Source: Desulfosporosinus nitroreducens (lineage in GTDB: Bacteria; Bacillota; Desulfitobacteriia; Desulfitobacteriales; Desulfitobacteriaceae). Taken from it: a DNA stretch of 64,000 nucleotides. A program made the translations under genes and the position numbers. The stretch spans positions 102,162 to 166,161 of the forward strand of contig NZ_JAMHFY010000011.1 in the NCBI RefSeq assembly GCF_023897015.1, written 5' to 3'. The notes beneath the pieces are model-generated. The model saw only the letters and a program-made list of their open reading frames with translations, did no database searches and was not told where the DNA came from. Below, one piece after another: positions 53,769 through 62,897 of the stretch (its first letter is position 1; each line of letters begins with the position of its first letter).

Positions 53769-53929
53769 AGCTTACGGATTCCCAAGTGGCTGGATAATAT
53801 GGCCAAAAAAATCAATATAAATTCTCTCAGACACTGCGGGAAGCCTTGAAAGAGAAGCTGGGAATTTACGATTGATGATCACAGCACCCTGGGACCGCTT
53901 GCGAAGATGACTTCGTTGGCAGTCCCATA
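53769..53929. repeat. Direct repeat of the hicB 3' end, copy 2
   Basis: It matches 50201-50362 at about nine in ten positions, including PKWLDNMAK coding sequence and the GGGAC..GTCCC hairpin, but small indels break the frame. A partial duplication, now non-coding. Confidence 0.8.
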
Positions 53930-53955
53930 TGATTTTCTTACCGGCAGCTGATGCC

Positions 53956-54771
53956 TCACAGCCCCTCAGTAAGTGTCCCGGCGATCTTACCTATCTCAGC
54001 TTTGTAGTTCTGATAGGCATCCGGGTCTGCCGGGCCTAGCCTATTCATTTCCTGCAACAATTCTTTGGCTTGTTTGGAGAGGCTGTTGCAGTAAAAGCCC
54101 ACCTTGTTGGCTGACAGCCTGACCCGGGCGGCTTTGAGATCCTTTTCCAGTGTGGCGATTTTCTCGGCGGACACGTCGCCTTTCTTGGCCGTGTCCAGTT
54201 GCTTTTGTAAGGTCTGAATAGTTGCATTATTACTATTAACAACTGACTTGAGGCTTGAGGCTTGTTTCTTCAGCTCGTCGCGCTCAGAAGCTATTTTCGT
54301 GACTACGCCCGTTTGCTCATCCAGGGCTTTTTGCAAATCTGCTTTTTCGTTGAGGGCCTGATCCTTTTCTTGGACGGCCTGCTTGAGCTCCCGGGCAGAC
54401 ATATTGCTTACATTATTTTCGGAGATAAATGTCTCCCGCTCATCCTCCGGAATCCCCAGAAGGATCACCGCCTGGGAGTAGCTCAAATTCCCAAACGTTT
54501 GGGAATTTGAACTGCCGTCCTGGTTGCCGGGCAGTTTGGCCCCGTACTCTTTAAAAATGCGCATCAGGTTTTCGGCGGTACTCTTGGAGTAACTCACCGT
54601 GTTCTCCAGCCATTCTAGCCATTCACCATGATTGACCACGGACTTGGCCTCCGTCAGGCGGCGGCCGATCTCGATGGCACTGTAAAGCAGCATTTTTCCG
54701 GTCTGATCTTTGATGCTGTTAATCTCGGCCGCGATGACCTGCGGCGTCCGGTCGATTAGTATATTACTCAT
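53956..54771 (-). CDS. DUF3102 domain protein with coiled coil
   Basis: 271 aa. The N-terminal ~130 residues are DUF3102 (IEIGRRLTEAKSVVNHGEWL, YSKSTAENLMRIF, LSYSQAVILLGIPEDER), a domain of plasmids, phages and integrated elements that resembles DNA-binding/ParB-like adaptors. Residues ~130-235 are coiled coil. GGAGATCAGAGATATGAG lies before the ATG at 54771, with AAGAGGAGA further up. It supports a mobile origin for the area. Confidence 0.82.
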   Translation of the reverse strand: MSNILIDRTPQVIAAEINSIKDQTGKMLLYSAIEIGRRLTEAKSVVNHGEWLEWLENTVSYSKSTAENLMRIFKEYGAKLPGNQDGSSNSQTFGNLSYSQAVILLGIPEDERETFISENNVSNMSARELKQAVQEKDQALNEKADLQKALDEQTGVVTKIASERDELKKQASSLKSVVNSNNATIQTLQKQLDTAKKGDVSAEKIATLEKDLKAARVRLSANKVGFYCNSLSKQAKELLQEMNRLGPADPDAYQNYKAEIGKIAGTLTEGL

Positions 54772-55427
54772 ATCTCTGATCTCCTCTTTTTATCTCTAAG
54801 CTTTTCCTGAAGGAAAAGCTCTCATAAGATTCCCGGCAGCATAGCTGGGTTCTGGGCTATAAGAGCGGACCTTAGACTGCAGAAGATCAAGGGTCTGTTT
54901 GCCGAAGATTCCCTCTTGTTTTGAATTTTGACTGGTCGGAGAGGGGTTCTCTATATTTATATGCACTTTGTCCAGCCGTGGTTACCCTCGTCCATGGATA
55001 TGGGGACGAAATAATAATCTTTAATGTTTGGAACACCTTTCGACGAATATGAGACGGTTGAAACCTACATTGTCGATTCCCGCACGGCAGGTGGAGTGCG
55101 TTTGTCGTTTACAAATTCTAAACTTACATTAACTTTTCGGTAGAGTTTTCCTACAGTAATAGGAGTTTTTACTTAATCGGATAACCGGAGCTTTTTAGAC
55201 ACTTAGCAAAGATGAAAGTGGTTGGGACGCGTCGCAAACCCTCGGGACGTTAGGAAAGACCCCATGCGCGGACTACCATCCGTGGTCGTCTCTGAATATG
55301 GGGGCATGGTTCATCGGTTAAACAGAGTGTTCCTAAAATCTGAGAGTAAATGCAAGTAGTAACCAGACTTCGGGAATTCACGGGACGTGACGATGAAATC
55401 GTCATTTCGGAGAAGGGAAGTGGTTCA
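54772..55427. other. Gene-free stretch
   Basis: No supported gene in 650 bp. A 39-codon frame from 55024 (DEYETVETYIVDSRTAGG) has no RBS and no recognised family. GACCCCATGC near 55258 and GGGGGCATGG near 55301 can pair around the hairpin GACTACCATCCGTGGTCGTC. Confidence 0.4.
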
Positions 55428-56232
55428 GTGGAAAAAGTTCTATTAGAATTATTGGTCTTAACTTTTGTAATCCACCTTATTGATACGCTTTCCTACTCGG
55501 TTAGGCTGAACTCGGTAAAAAGTGGACAGTTTGCCACAGTTTGCCTTGTCATTTTCTTTGTTCAACCTATTCGTACTTGTCTCACGTACTGCCAATACTT
55601 TTCAGGCCCCATTAATTGGTAGTATTATCGATGCACGCATTTCCTATGGTATTGACCCAATTAACGACATGCGTAAAGTGATTTTTGCTTCAACAATAGG
55701 TTCATTATTTGGTATTCTTCTGATTCCAACATTTCTCAGGGTATTTGATGTTGCAGTAAAACGGCTAGAAACCACTGGATCGATTCCGTCTTTAGTGGTC
55801 GAAGCATTGCAAGTAAGTAACCTCAAGCGAATGATGAAAAGTGCAACGAGACCAACTAAAACGATGTTGCAGCGACTCAGGTATCGCGAAATTCCTAAGA
55901 GACTGCTTATTATTAATGCATTGGTTACAGGGATTTATACAGTAGGGGTTCTTGCTGCGAACTATTCTGCAATATTGGTTACTGAGCACCAGAGGATAGC
56001 AGCTGTTGGTTCATCGGGAATGATCAATGGACTAGCTACAATTTTATTAACTTTGTTCATTGACCCCAAATCTGCTATAATCACTGACCAGGCGTTAAGA
56101 GGAAACAGACCGTACGAGGACGTAAAGGCACTAGTAGTTTTACTCATTGCAACCAAACTAATTGGCACGTTACTTGGACAGATAATGTTTTTGCCAGCTG
56201 CAAAAGTTATAGCTAGTTTTTACGGGTCGTGA
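55428..56232 (+). pseudogene. amj: Amj-family lipid II flippase, frameshifted by a 10-bp tandem duplication
   Basis: From the GTG at 55428 (AAGGGAAG upstream) the frame reads LLELLVLTFVIHLIDTLSYS and SGQFA. Then ACAGTTTGCC occurs twice in a row (55526-55535, 55536-55545). Removing one copy restores a continuous frame SGQFALSFSLFNLFVLVSRT through to 56232, about 264 aa, the size of Amj (DUF2837), the alternate lipid II flippase for peptidoglycan synthesis. As read, the protein is broken after ~40 residues. All downstream family segments (SRTANTFQAPLIGS, ANYSAILVTEH) look intact, so the lesion is recent or reversible. Confidence 0.82.
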
Positions 56233-56259
56233 CGACATCATCTAACAGGAGGGTTAAGC

Positions 56260-56559
56260 ATGAGCGAATTTTTGAAATTAGAAGATTTCATGGAGCTTTC
56301 AGATGTAGGCTATGAAGAAGCTATCGTTCAATTTTTACAAGATAACAGGATAACAATTGATGATTTTAAGTATGTTGGGAAATGTGATTCTGAGTGTCCG
56401 CAATGTGAAGCGGAAAGCTTCAGTGTCTGGCGCAGGAATATAGGATTTATTAAAGATAAAGAAATGTTCACTTTCGATTTAGATGCAGCTGACGATACAT
56501 TAGACTTCGCTATATATTGGTGCAATAAATGCGGTAAGTGGACTATTTATATTGAGTAA
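56260..56559 (+). CDS. Small protein with two Cys pairs
   Basis: 99 aa, acidic. CDSECPQCE near residue 43 and WCNKCGKW near 93 form two CxxC pairs able to hold one zinc. Family not recognised. AGGAGGG precedes the ATG at 56260, so translation is likely. It starts 28 bp after amj and may be co-transcribed. Confidence 0.65.
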   Translation: MSEFLKLEDFMELSDVGYEEAIVQFLQDNRITIDDFKYVGKCDSECPQCEAESFSVWRRNIGFIKDKEMFTFDLDAADDTLDFAIYWCNKCGKWTIYIE

Positions 56560-56738
56560 CAGAAATATCCCCTGCCTGCCGCCAAGCTCCTACAAGGCTT
56601 ATTCCAGTAAAGACAACATAGATTACAGCAATGAGAATGACATTAAGCTGGTTATCCCGTTTGAATACCGTAGTAAGCAATGGAAATTCCAGAAATTAAT
56701 GTTCAGTGCATGTTTATATTTGGGGCTTGGCCATCGTC

Positions 56739-56779
56739 TAACTTCCAGAGATTTATGAGGTTCGTAGACAGAGAAAAAG
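56739..56779 (+). repeat. Dispersed ~40-bp repeat, copy C
   Basis: TAACTTCCAGAGATTTATGA, then GGTTCGTAGACAGAGAAAAA: differs from copy A at one position only. Confidence 0.7.
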
Positions 56780-56825
56780 GATATTGGTGGAATTTACTTG
56801 ACGTCAATCATTGTTAAATTGTAAG

Positions 56826-57051
56826 AAAGTGCGAATATATAAAACAAGACTCTTCATTAGAAAATTCATGGTGGCTCTATGATGAAATTGATATTGACGG
56901 CAGAAATGAATGGCATGTTTTGCTTCAGGATGAGAATTTGGTATTAGCTTATTTTATTATTCAGTTGAAAAAATTTCTTTTAGAAATTAAAGCAGTATCA
57001 GATACTAAATCTTGCTTTAAATTATTATTCTTAAATCTTACATTGCGATAA
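56826..57051 (+). pseudogene. Start-less open stretch
   Basis: About 74 codons without stop read CEYIKQDSSLENSWWLYDE, DIDGRNEWHVLLQDENLVLA and so on. Composition looks protein-like but there is no start codon or RBS, and I do not recognise it. Probably the tail of a deleted gene, directly after repeat copy C. Confidence 0.4.
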
Positions 57052-57091
57052 ATCCCGATTAGTCAGCGAATACATAGAATGAGAGGTCATG

Positions 57092-58585
57092 ATGGCAACC
57101 ACTTATGAAAGATATCTAAAACTGAATATTGACGGCTCCCGCGTTGGCTTGGAGCGTAGCGAGAGCGAAAGCAACTACTTCTGCACGCCCAAGGGTGCGA
57201 AAGTGATCGGCTGGGCCGGTGTGGATGGTATCCACTATTGCTTCGTGCGTGGCTTTGGCGAGATGGTGTTTGCCGTCAGCCCGATGAATACACAGGGAAA
57301 CTATGTGCATCCGGTGGCGAGAGATTTTATGGACTTCCTGGGGCTCCTGCTGGCTTGCGGCGATGCTGCGGCACTGGAGCAGGTATACTGTTGGGATCAG
57401 GCGCAGTTTGACGCCTTCCTGCAGCACAATCCTCTCACCGGTGAACAGCAGGCTGTGCTGGATGCCATTCGGGAGAAGATGTTGCTCGCGCCTAGGGAGC
57501 AGCCCTTTGCTTATATCAAAGAGCTGCAGGCCGAGTTTGATTACAGTCGCCTCAAATATACGGAAGATTATTATGAGTGGGTTCCTGTCGAGCCGAAGAT
57601 ACCCGAATGGAAGGTTTACTTTGACGGCAACTTTTGGGGGCATCATGGACGTGAAAGAGCCGGCAAGGAAATTTCTCTCGATAGGCAGTTTGTCTGGGAC
57701 GATGAAGTCTGGCATATCCCAGCGATTTACACCTGCAGTAAAGGCTTGGTCGTGGACTTTTGCATACAGGTTCCAGCTGAGAGCATCCGTTCCTTTATGG
57801 ACAAGTGGAATCTCTCTATTGAGAACAATGGAAGCGACTTTACCGATGAACAGCGGATGCAGATCGACGCAGAAAATCCGCTGGCCATCAATATAAATCC
57901 GAAAGTTGTGTTGAACGGGACTGTTCTTTCAGGCTCTCATGGCTGCGGCTTGTCATGGAATCCCTGCTTCCCAGAGGGCAACGGCCTTGAGGCCAAGAGC
58001 GTGACCCAGCATTATGGCCTTGATCCTGCCTATGGCTGGGCAATCTGGCGCTCTGCTGTTCCTTGGACGAAGAAACGCAAACCGCAGATCACGACGCTCA
58101 GCGTAACACTGGTGCAGGAGCCTGTCGCTATGTCGGGACCGCACTTCCATGTACCAGCGCCCGGTGAGCCCATCAAGTTTACACACCCGACCACCGGCGC
58201 ACAGCATACGCTGACCGTGCAGGAATATGAGCGGAAGGAAATGTCTCGTGAGCATTTTGGCAGCCAAAATCAGGAGTTCCCGATGCACTATACTGTGATG
58301 AGCTATACGCTCTCGCCGGATCTGTCTGATGGTGCATTCACCGTCACTGATTGCCTTCGTTCCGACCAACCTCGGCAGAAGCGCACCAATCCCAATGAGC
58401 CCCAGGCATCGGGCAGCATTTGCGTCGCCATCATTGGCGGATCAGATGGTTCGACTGCCATCATTTTCGGCGGTAGCGGCCAAGGCAAGCTCCATGTAGC
58501 CTGCTCCGCACTGCACTTTGAGCCGGTGGACGATGTGGAGTGGCGCATGGTGAAAAAAGACGCGAAGATGTTACGGTGGAGCTGA
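57092..58585 (+). CDS. Unknown 497-aa protein with IIGGxDG motif
   Basis: About 497 aa, soluble, aromatic-rich, with no signal peptide. I do not recognise the family. Near the C-terminus (about residue 449) IIGGSDGSTAI resembles the GIIGGADGPT motif best known from Na+-pumping decarboxylase beta subunits and also seen in assorted clostridial proteins. Base composition is clearly richer in GC than the flanks, which points to recent transfer. Two ATGs lie at 57089 and 57092; the second has better spacing to AGAGG. It ends in a strong terminator. Confidence 0.8.
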   Translation: MATTYERYLKLNIDGSRVGLERSESESNYFCTPKGAKVIGWAGVDGIHYCFVRGFGEMVFAVSPMNTQGNYVHPVARDFMDFLGLLLACGDAAALEQVYCWDQAQFDAFLQHNPLTGEQQAVLDAIREKMLLAPREQPFAYIKELQAEFDYSRLKYTEDYYEWVPVEPKIPEWKVYFDGNFWGHHGRERAGKEISLDRQFVWDDEVWHIPAIYTCSKGLVVDFCIQVPAESIRSFMDKWNLSIENNGSDFTDEQRMQIDAENPLAININPKVVLNGTVLSGSHGCGLSWNPCFPEGNGLEAKSVTQHYGLDPAYGWAIWRSAVPWTKKRKPQITTLSVTLVQEPVAMSGPHFHVPAPGEPIKFTHPTTGAQHTLTVQEYERKEMSREHFGSQNQEFPMHYTVMSYTLSPDLSDGAFTVTDCLRSDQPRQKRTNPNEPQASGSICVAIIGGSDGSTAIIFGGSGQGKLHVACSALHFEPVDDVEWRMVKKDAKMLRWS

Positions 58586-58643
58586 TATAAACCTAATCTA
58601 AGAGATTATAAGCATAATGGATTGATAAATTCCAGTTTGTAGC

Positions 58644-58685
58644 GCAGGTCGACTCTCCGAAGCAAGGAGCCGACCTGCTTTTTTG
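58644..58685 (+). terminator. Intrinsic terminator
   Basis: GCAGGTCG (58644-58651) and CGACCTGC (58671-58678) with an inner TCC/GGA extension are followed by T6. Confidence 0.9.
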
Positions 58686-58852
58686 CTTCACATGCCTAAA
58701 ATAGACCAGTCGATACTTGCATTAAGATGGTGGAAAATAATAAGCTAATCATTATTTCAACCAATGGTTGAAATAGTAAGTCATTTCGAAAAATGAGTTA
58801 TTGTATAAAAGTTTCGTAGTAATTAAAATATTTACAGAGGAGGTTTGTCAAA

Positions 58853-59674
58853 ATGGATAATGAATTTAGAATCAATTTACTAAAGTACCGTAAAGCCAGC
58901 AATCTAACACAGGAGCAATTAGCAAAAAAAATAGGCGTTTCTTTTCAGGCCGTATCAAAATGGGAAAACGGACTGGCTTACCCCGATATTGAATTATTGC
59001 CTCCATTAGCATCAATTTTCCAAATAAGCATTGATATGTTGTTAGGATATAGAGTTCAGAAAATCAAAATAACAGAGTATGAAGACCATTATCAGTCGGA
59101 AACTTATTATTGGGGAAACCAAGTATGGGACGGTTGCTATGAAGTTTTAAAAAAGATGCCACCGGTAAGACCCTTAACTTTATTGGATATTGGATGTGGC
59201 GAAGGTCAGGCTTCCGTATTCATTGCTAAGAATGGCTATAAAGTATCCGCCTTTGATATTGCACAGAATGGTATTGATAAAGGAATAAAACTTGCTCAGA
59301 TAAGTAATGTATCGGTGAATTTCTTTAACGCCAATATTTTGGACTATCAATTAGGAAATAATTTTGATATCGTATATGGCAGTGGAGTTCTACAATATAT
59401 TCCTTTGGAGTTTAGAGGTAAGTTCTTTGAGAACATACAATCACATACCAATGTTGGCGCAATCAATATATTTAATGTTTTTGTAGAGAAATCTTTTCTT
59501 CCTACACCTCCAGATTGGGAATTAACCGAGAGCTTCTGGAAATCGGGAGAATTGTTTGGGTTTTATAAGGATTGGCAAATCGACTTCATGGAAGAGAAGA
59601 TATTCGATTGTCATAGTTCGGGCGTACCACATAAGCATTGTATGGATACCATTCTTGCAACTAAAGTGTGCTAA
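58853..59674 (+). CDS. XRE-type HTH fused to a SAM-dependent methyltransferase
   Basis: 273 aa. Residues 1-~65 are a Cro/C1-type helix-turn-helix (LTQEQLAKKIGVSFQAVSKW). Residues ~95-270 are a class I methyltransferase with motif I LLDIGCGEGQASVFIA, AFDIAQNG, and NFDIVYGSGVLQYI; it is TehB-like. GAGGAGG precedes the ATG at 58853. The fusion suggests a regulator whose output is methylation, or a methyltransferase guided to DNA; neither target is known. Confidence 0.87.
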   Translation: MDNEFRINLLKYRKASNLTQEQLAKKIGVSFQAVSKWENGLAYPDIELLPPLASIFQISIDMLLGYRVQKIKITEYEDHYQSETYYWGNQVWDGCYEVLKKMPPVRPLTLLDIGCGEGQASVFIAKNGYKVSAFDIAQNGIDKGIKLAQISNVSVNFFNANILDYQLGNNFDIVYGSGVLQYIPLEFRGKFFENIQSHTNVGAINIFNVFVEKSFLPTPPDWELTESFWKSGELFGFYKDWQIDFMEEKIFDCHSSGVPHKHCMDTILATKVC

Positions 59675-59788
59675 ATAAACTAATTTCCAATTAGCGGTGA
59701 GCTTGTAAGCGCAGTGGAATCTAAGCTTTTATTCATAGCGTCTCATTTTGGATACAACTTTCGCCGTTTTCATCGTCGTTTATATGTC

Positions 59789-59830
59789 AAAACACTTCAT
59801 TTCCAAATGGCTTCGGAAATGAAGTGTTTT
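59789..59830. terminator. Bidirectional intrinsic terminator
   Basis: A 16-bp perfect inverted repeat (59789-59804 with 59815-59830) with A4 and T4 ends and a 10-nt loop. Confidence 0.88.
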
Positions 59831-60074
59831 CCGTATTCAGTCTGCCTTATGGGGTGAGTTCACAACTTATCCTTGTGACTTCCCGCATTTAATCCGCGTC
59901 TATTTTTAACAAAGATAAGAGACGATTTTTCTAAATACATCTCAATACTAAAAGATAATAGTAATACAAATGAACGACAACACTTAATAATATGTTTAAT
60001 GTAATTTGAATATTAGCTGGAAGATTGATGATTAGTTATATAGATAGAGCAGTAGTAGAAATAATCAATCTCTC

Positions 60075-60328
60075 ATTGGTACTATAAAAGCACAAGCAAA
60101 CGATCCGAATGAACGGGTTGGATGCCTGTGCTTATTTAAATATAATAAGGGGAGAAATGGCCTGGCGTACTTCGCATTGGATTTCGCATCCGTTGGATAA
60201 TCTGTCAGCTATCCCCTTATTATGTGCATTCGATTAAGCAGGTTGAAACCGATAAGGCTTTCGTGTAACTAACCAATATGAATGGTAATAAGCGAGGATG
60301 GACGCCAACAAATATTAGGAGGAGTAGT
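60075..60328 (+). ncRNA. Candidate IS110 bridge RNA / structured leader
   Basis: Upstream of the recombinase is a non-coding stretch with stacked hairpins. The first: AAGCACAAGC..GCCTGTGCTT with inner CCG..CGG (about 60089-60134). The second: TAATAAGGGG (60143-60152) with CCCCTTATTA (60213-60222) around a 60-nt interior. A third, smaller fold lies near AAGCAGGTTGAAACC. In IS110 elements this position encodes the bridge RNA, whose internal loops pair with target and donor DNA. The partial second copy keeps the first hairpin with pairing-preserving changes. Transcription and exact ends are unproven. Confidence 0.6.
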
Positions 60329-61534
60329 ATGATCAGTGTCGGGATTGACATCTCAAAGGGAATAAGTACAGTCTGTTTTATGAAACCATATGGGGAGGTG
60401 CTTCATAAACCATTTGAGGTGAAACACACGGAAAGCGACTTGAAACATCTGGTAAATCAGATCAACACACTTACAGAGGAAACCCGTGTCGTTATGGAGT
60501 CGACTGGAGCATACCATTACCCAGTATTAGCGTATCTGAAAGAGCATGGTATTTTTACATCGGTTATTAATCCGCTGGTAATGAGCAAGTACGTTAATGT
60601 TGCGATCCGCAAAGGCAAGACAGATAAGCTTGATGCCATTAAGATAGGGAATTTTGGTATAGATCACTGGTATCATCTTGTAGACTACTCGCCAACGGCT
60701 GATGTGTATGATGAGTTAAAAACACTCAACCGCCAATATTTAAGCTACATATCTATGCGTATTCATTCGAAACAGACGCTTACAAATCTGCTGGATCGAA
60801 CAATGCCGGGGATAAAAACGCTCCTTTGGAATCGCTCTGACGTACCTGATCGGGATAAATTGTGCGACTTTGTAAAGGAATACTGGCACTTTGACAACAT
60901 CACGCGTATGTCTGAGGCCAGATACATCAATAACTATAACAGCTGGGCAAAAAGAAAAGGATACCGAGCCAGCACGGAAAAGGCGAAGAAAATCTACGCA
61001 CTTGCACTGGATGGCATCCCCACTTTGTCTTCCACTACGCCATCGACCAAAATGCTCGTAGAGGAAGCAGTTAAGGTCCTGCACATGATAGACACGACCC
61101 TTGCGAGTATTCTAGCACAGATGAGAGCATTGGCAAAGTCGCTGAAGGAATATGATATTGTCATGGCAATGCCCGGAGTAGGTGAGATACTCGGACCAAG
61201 GATTATAGCAGAGATAGGAGATGTACAACGCTTTCATAGTGCCGGAGCCGTCATTGCTTATGCCGGTCTTGATGCACCACCGTTTCAATCAGGCAACTTC
61301 ACAGCTACAAAGCGAAGCATATCTAAACGTGGCTCAGCTTCTTTGCGTAAGACAGGATACGAAATCATGAGGTACATAATGATTAGCAAGCCGTCTGAAG
61401 ATGACGCTGTTTACCAGTATATGATTAAGATAGAAAATGAAGGGAAACCAAAAAAAGTTGCCAAAATCGCCGCGTTAAACAAGTTCCTACGTATCTACTA
61501 TGCTAGAGTGAAAGCGGTTTATGCTGCAGCCTGA
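60329..61534 (+). CDS. IS110-family DEDD recombinase
   Basis: 401 aa. The N-terminal RuvC-like DEDD domain starts SVGIDISKGISTVCF, then MESTGAYH near residue 66 and KTDKLDA near 98. The C-terminal Tnp domain (transposase_20) has AMPGVGEILGPRIIAEIG and AYAGLDAPPFQSGNFT, then KRSISKRGSASLRK containing the candidate catalytic Ser. The ATG at 60329 has AGGAGGAG upstream; the frame open to 60278 lies in the leader. The gene is intact, so the element may be active. Confidence 0.92.
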   Translation: MISVGIDISKGISTVCFMKPYGEVLHKPFEVKHTESDLKHLVNQINTLTEETRVVMESTGAYHYPVLAYLKEHGIFTSVINPLVMSKYVNVAIRKGKTDKLDAIKIGNFGIDHWYHLVDYSPTADVYDELKTLNRQYLSYISMRIHSKQTLTNLLDRTMPGIKTLLWNRSDVPDRDKLCDFVKEYWHFDNITRMSEARYINNYNSWAKRKGYRASTEKAKKIYALALDGIPTLSSTTPSTKMLVEEAVKVLHMIDTTLASILAQMRALAKSLKEYDIVMAMPGVGEILGPRIIAEIGDVQRFHSAGAVIAYAGLDAPPFQSGNFTATKRSISKRGSASLRKTGYEIMRYIMISKPSEDDAVYQYMIKIENEGKPKKVAKIAALNKFLRIYYARVKAVYAAA

Positions 61535-61640
61535 TGACTCAATGTTCAAACCGGCCAGTTGTCTTTCGGTATCTGGTCAGCTTTGCTATACTCATATTTA
61601 TATTGATATTTCCTGAAATTTATGGTTGACTTTTAAAATT

Positions 61641-62109
61641 TTGGAATGTTCCCGAGGAGAAATTAAGTTTTTCATGTGAGTCTGTTGCTGAAGGTATTAC
61701 TTGTCAATTTAAATTAATGGACTAATGCAAACGCATGTTATTCAAGCCTTGACCTATACCCTAAACTTCTAATTATTCTTATTTCGCACCTAATAGGTAG
61801 AATATTGTAATAGATTTCCAGACGAATCTGGGGCTATTGATTATATATACGGTAGACTAAACGCATAATCCTTAGATACTGAGTAATGATACTAAATAGT
61901 CAATATTTCTTCGGGGTAAACGCTTCGAAAAACTATGGTGGTGTAATATGGATTGGTAGGGCCTTTAATTCGTGGTGGGCAAGACCTATATTAAAGATTA
62001 TTAAGATTAAAGATTCCACTTGTTATTTTTTGGCCATGATATCAAGTTTTGCATAAAAGAAGTTTAGAAGAAAAACTATTGTTTATAAAACAATTAGGTG
62101 GTGACGTTT
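61641..62109. other. Gene-free stretch after the IS
   Basis: AT-rich sequence without ORF, repeat or strong hairpin that I can support, apart from the RBS region of the next gene. Confidence 0.4.
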
Positions 62110-62382
62110 TTGTTTAAAGATAGATTGATAAGAGGGGCAATAGCTGGAATAATTGCGAGCTTATGTATGCTTGCTTGGAACTTCTTCTCCTTCTATATTC
62201 TGCTCTTTGCTAAACAAACATGGCTCGAATCAATCAATGAGTCAACTTGTATTAGGACAGTCAACAAAAGACAATTAGATTTTATCGCAGCATTTGGTTC
62301 TTTTATTATTTTGAATGGATTTTTAGGAGGAATTTATATTTTCTATCTTTTTTCTGCTCATGAGCATCACACCATTTTGTAA
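62110..62382 (+). CDS. Small membrane protein, possibly truncated paralog of the next gene
   Basis: About 90 aa. FKDRLIRGAIAGIIASLCML resembles the start of the next gene (KKDKFYYGMISGLVAGTVQN), and a second helix (FIAAFGSFIILNGFLGGIYI) follows. It stops where the neighbour has ~60 more residues, so it is probably a truncated paralog. Start TTG at 62110 with AGGTGGTG upstream; GTGs at 62098 and 62101 lie in that site. Confidence 0.55.
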   Translation: MFKDRLIRGAIAGIIASLCMLAWNFFSFYILLFAKQTWLESINESTCIRTVNKRQLDFIAAFGSFIILNGFLGGIYIFYLFSAHEHHTIL

Positions 62383-62450
62383 TCCAACCTAAGACAATTC
62401 CATATATTGCAATAGAAATCCAATTTAAGCCTAAATACTAGGAGGTCTAG

Positions 62451-62897
62451 ATGAAAAAAGATAAATTCTATTATGGTATGATTTCTGGTTTAGTGGCAGG
62501 TACTGTCCAAAATACCCTAAATTTAACAATTTTTATTTTAGGTGTCACAAGTTTGCGTTATCTCGATTGGACATCAATAATGATTTATGGACATAAGCCT
62601 GTAACTATTCTAGATGGACTTTTTGCATTGATTAATCAGTTGGGTATAAATGCTACCATCGGTATCATTTTTGCTTATGCCTTACCTCTACTCGGGTTTG
62701 AACATTATTTACTCAAGGGCATGGTGATGGGAATAGGAGCGTTTCAATTTACCTATTTCATTACATTTCTTTTTAAAATACCTGATTTGATAATTATTCC
62801 GACCTATACTGCAATATCAAATTTTACTACGTCTGCAATTTTTGGAATAATATTAGCACTTCTTGTAAAGAAATGGGTCTATAGTTCGGTGAAATAG
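62451..62897 (+). CDS. Four-helix membrane protein, unknown function
   Basis: 148 aa with about four membrane helices: GLVAGTVQNTLNLTIFILG, NATIGIIFAYALPLLGF, GIGAFQFTYFITFLF and SAIFGIILALLVKKW. A hypothetical family of spore-forming clostridia with no known role. AGGAGG precedes the ATG. It lies 69 bp after a truncated paralog. Confidence 0.7.
   Translation: MKKDKFYYGMISGLVAGTVQNTLNLTIFILGVTSLRYLDWTSIMIYGHKPVTILDGLFALINQLGINATIGIIFAYALPLLGFEHYLLKGMVMGIGAFQFTYFITFLFKIPDLIIIPTYTAISNFTTSAIFGIILALLVKKWVYSSVK

Larger units (their letters stand above)
60075..61640 (+). mobile_element. IS110-family insertion sequence, copy 1
   Basis: The left end is set by comparison with 63924, where the same sequence starts ATTGGTACTATAAAAGCAC. 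The element has a ~250-nt structured leader, one recombinase gene (60329-61534) and a short right end. IS110 elements lack long terminal inverted repeats and target duplications, and none is seen. The right end near 61640 is an estimate; the second copy's right end is outside the window. Confidence 0.8.

Noticed and set aside
56552..56758. 68-codon frame overlapping the end of the two-Cys-pair gene
   Set aside because: No RBS and it runs into repeat copy C; not a convincing gene.
48903..56779. CRISPR array
   Set aside because: The three ~40-bp repeats are 3-4 kb apart with genes between; no regular spacers or cas genes.
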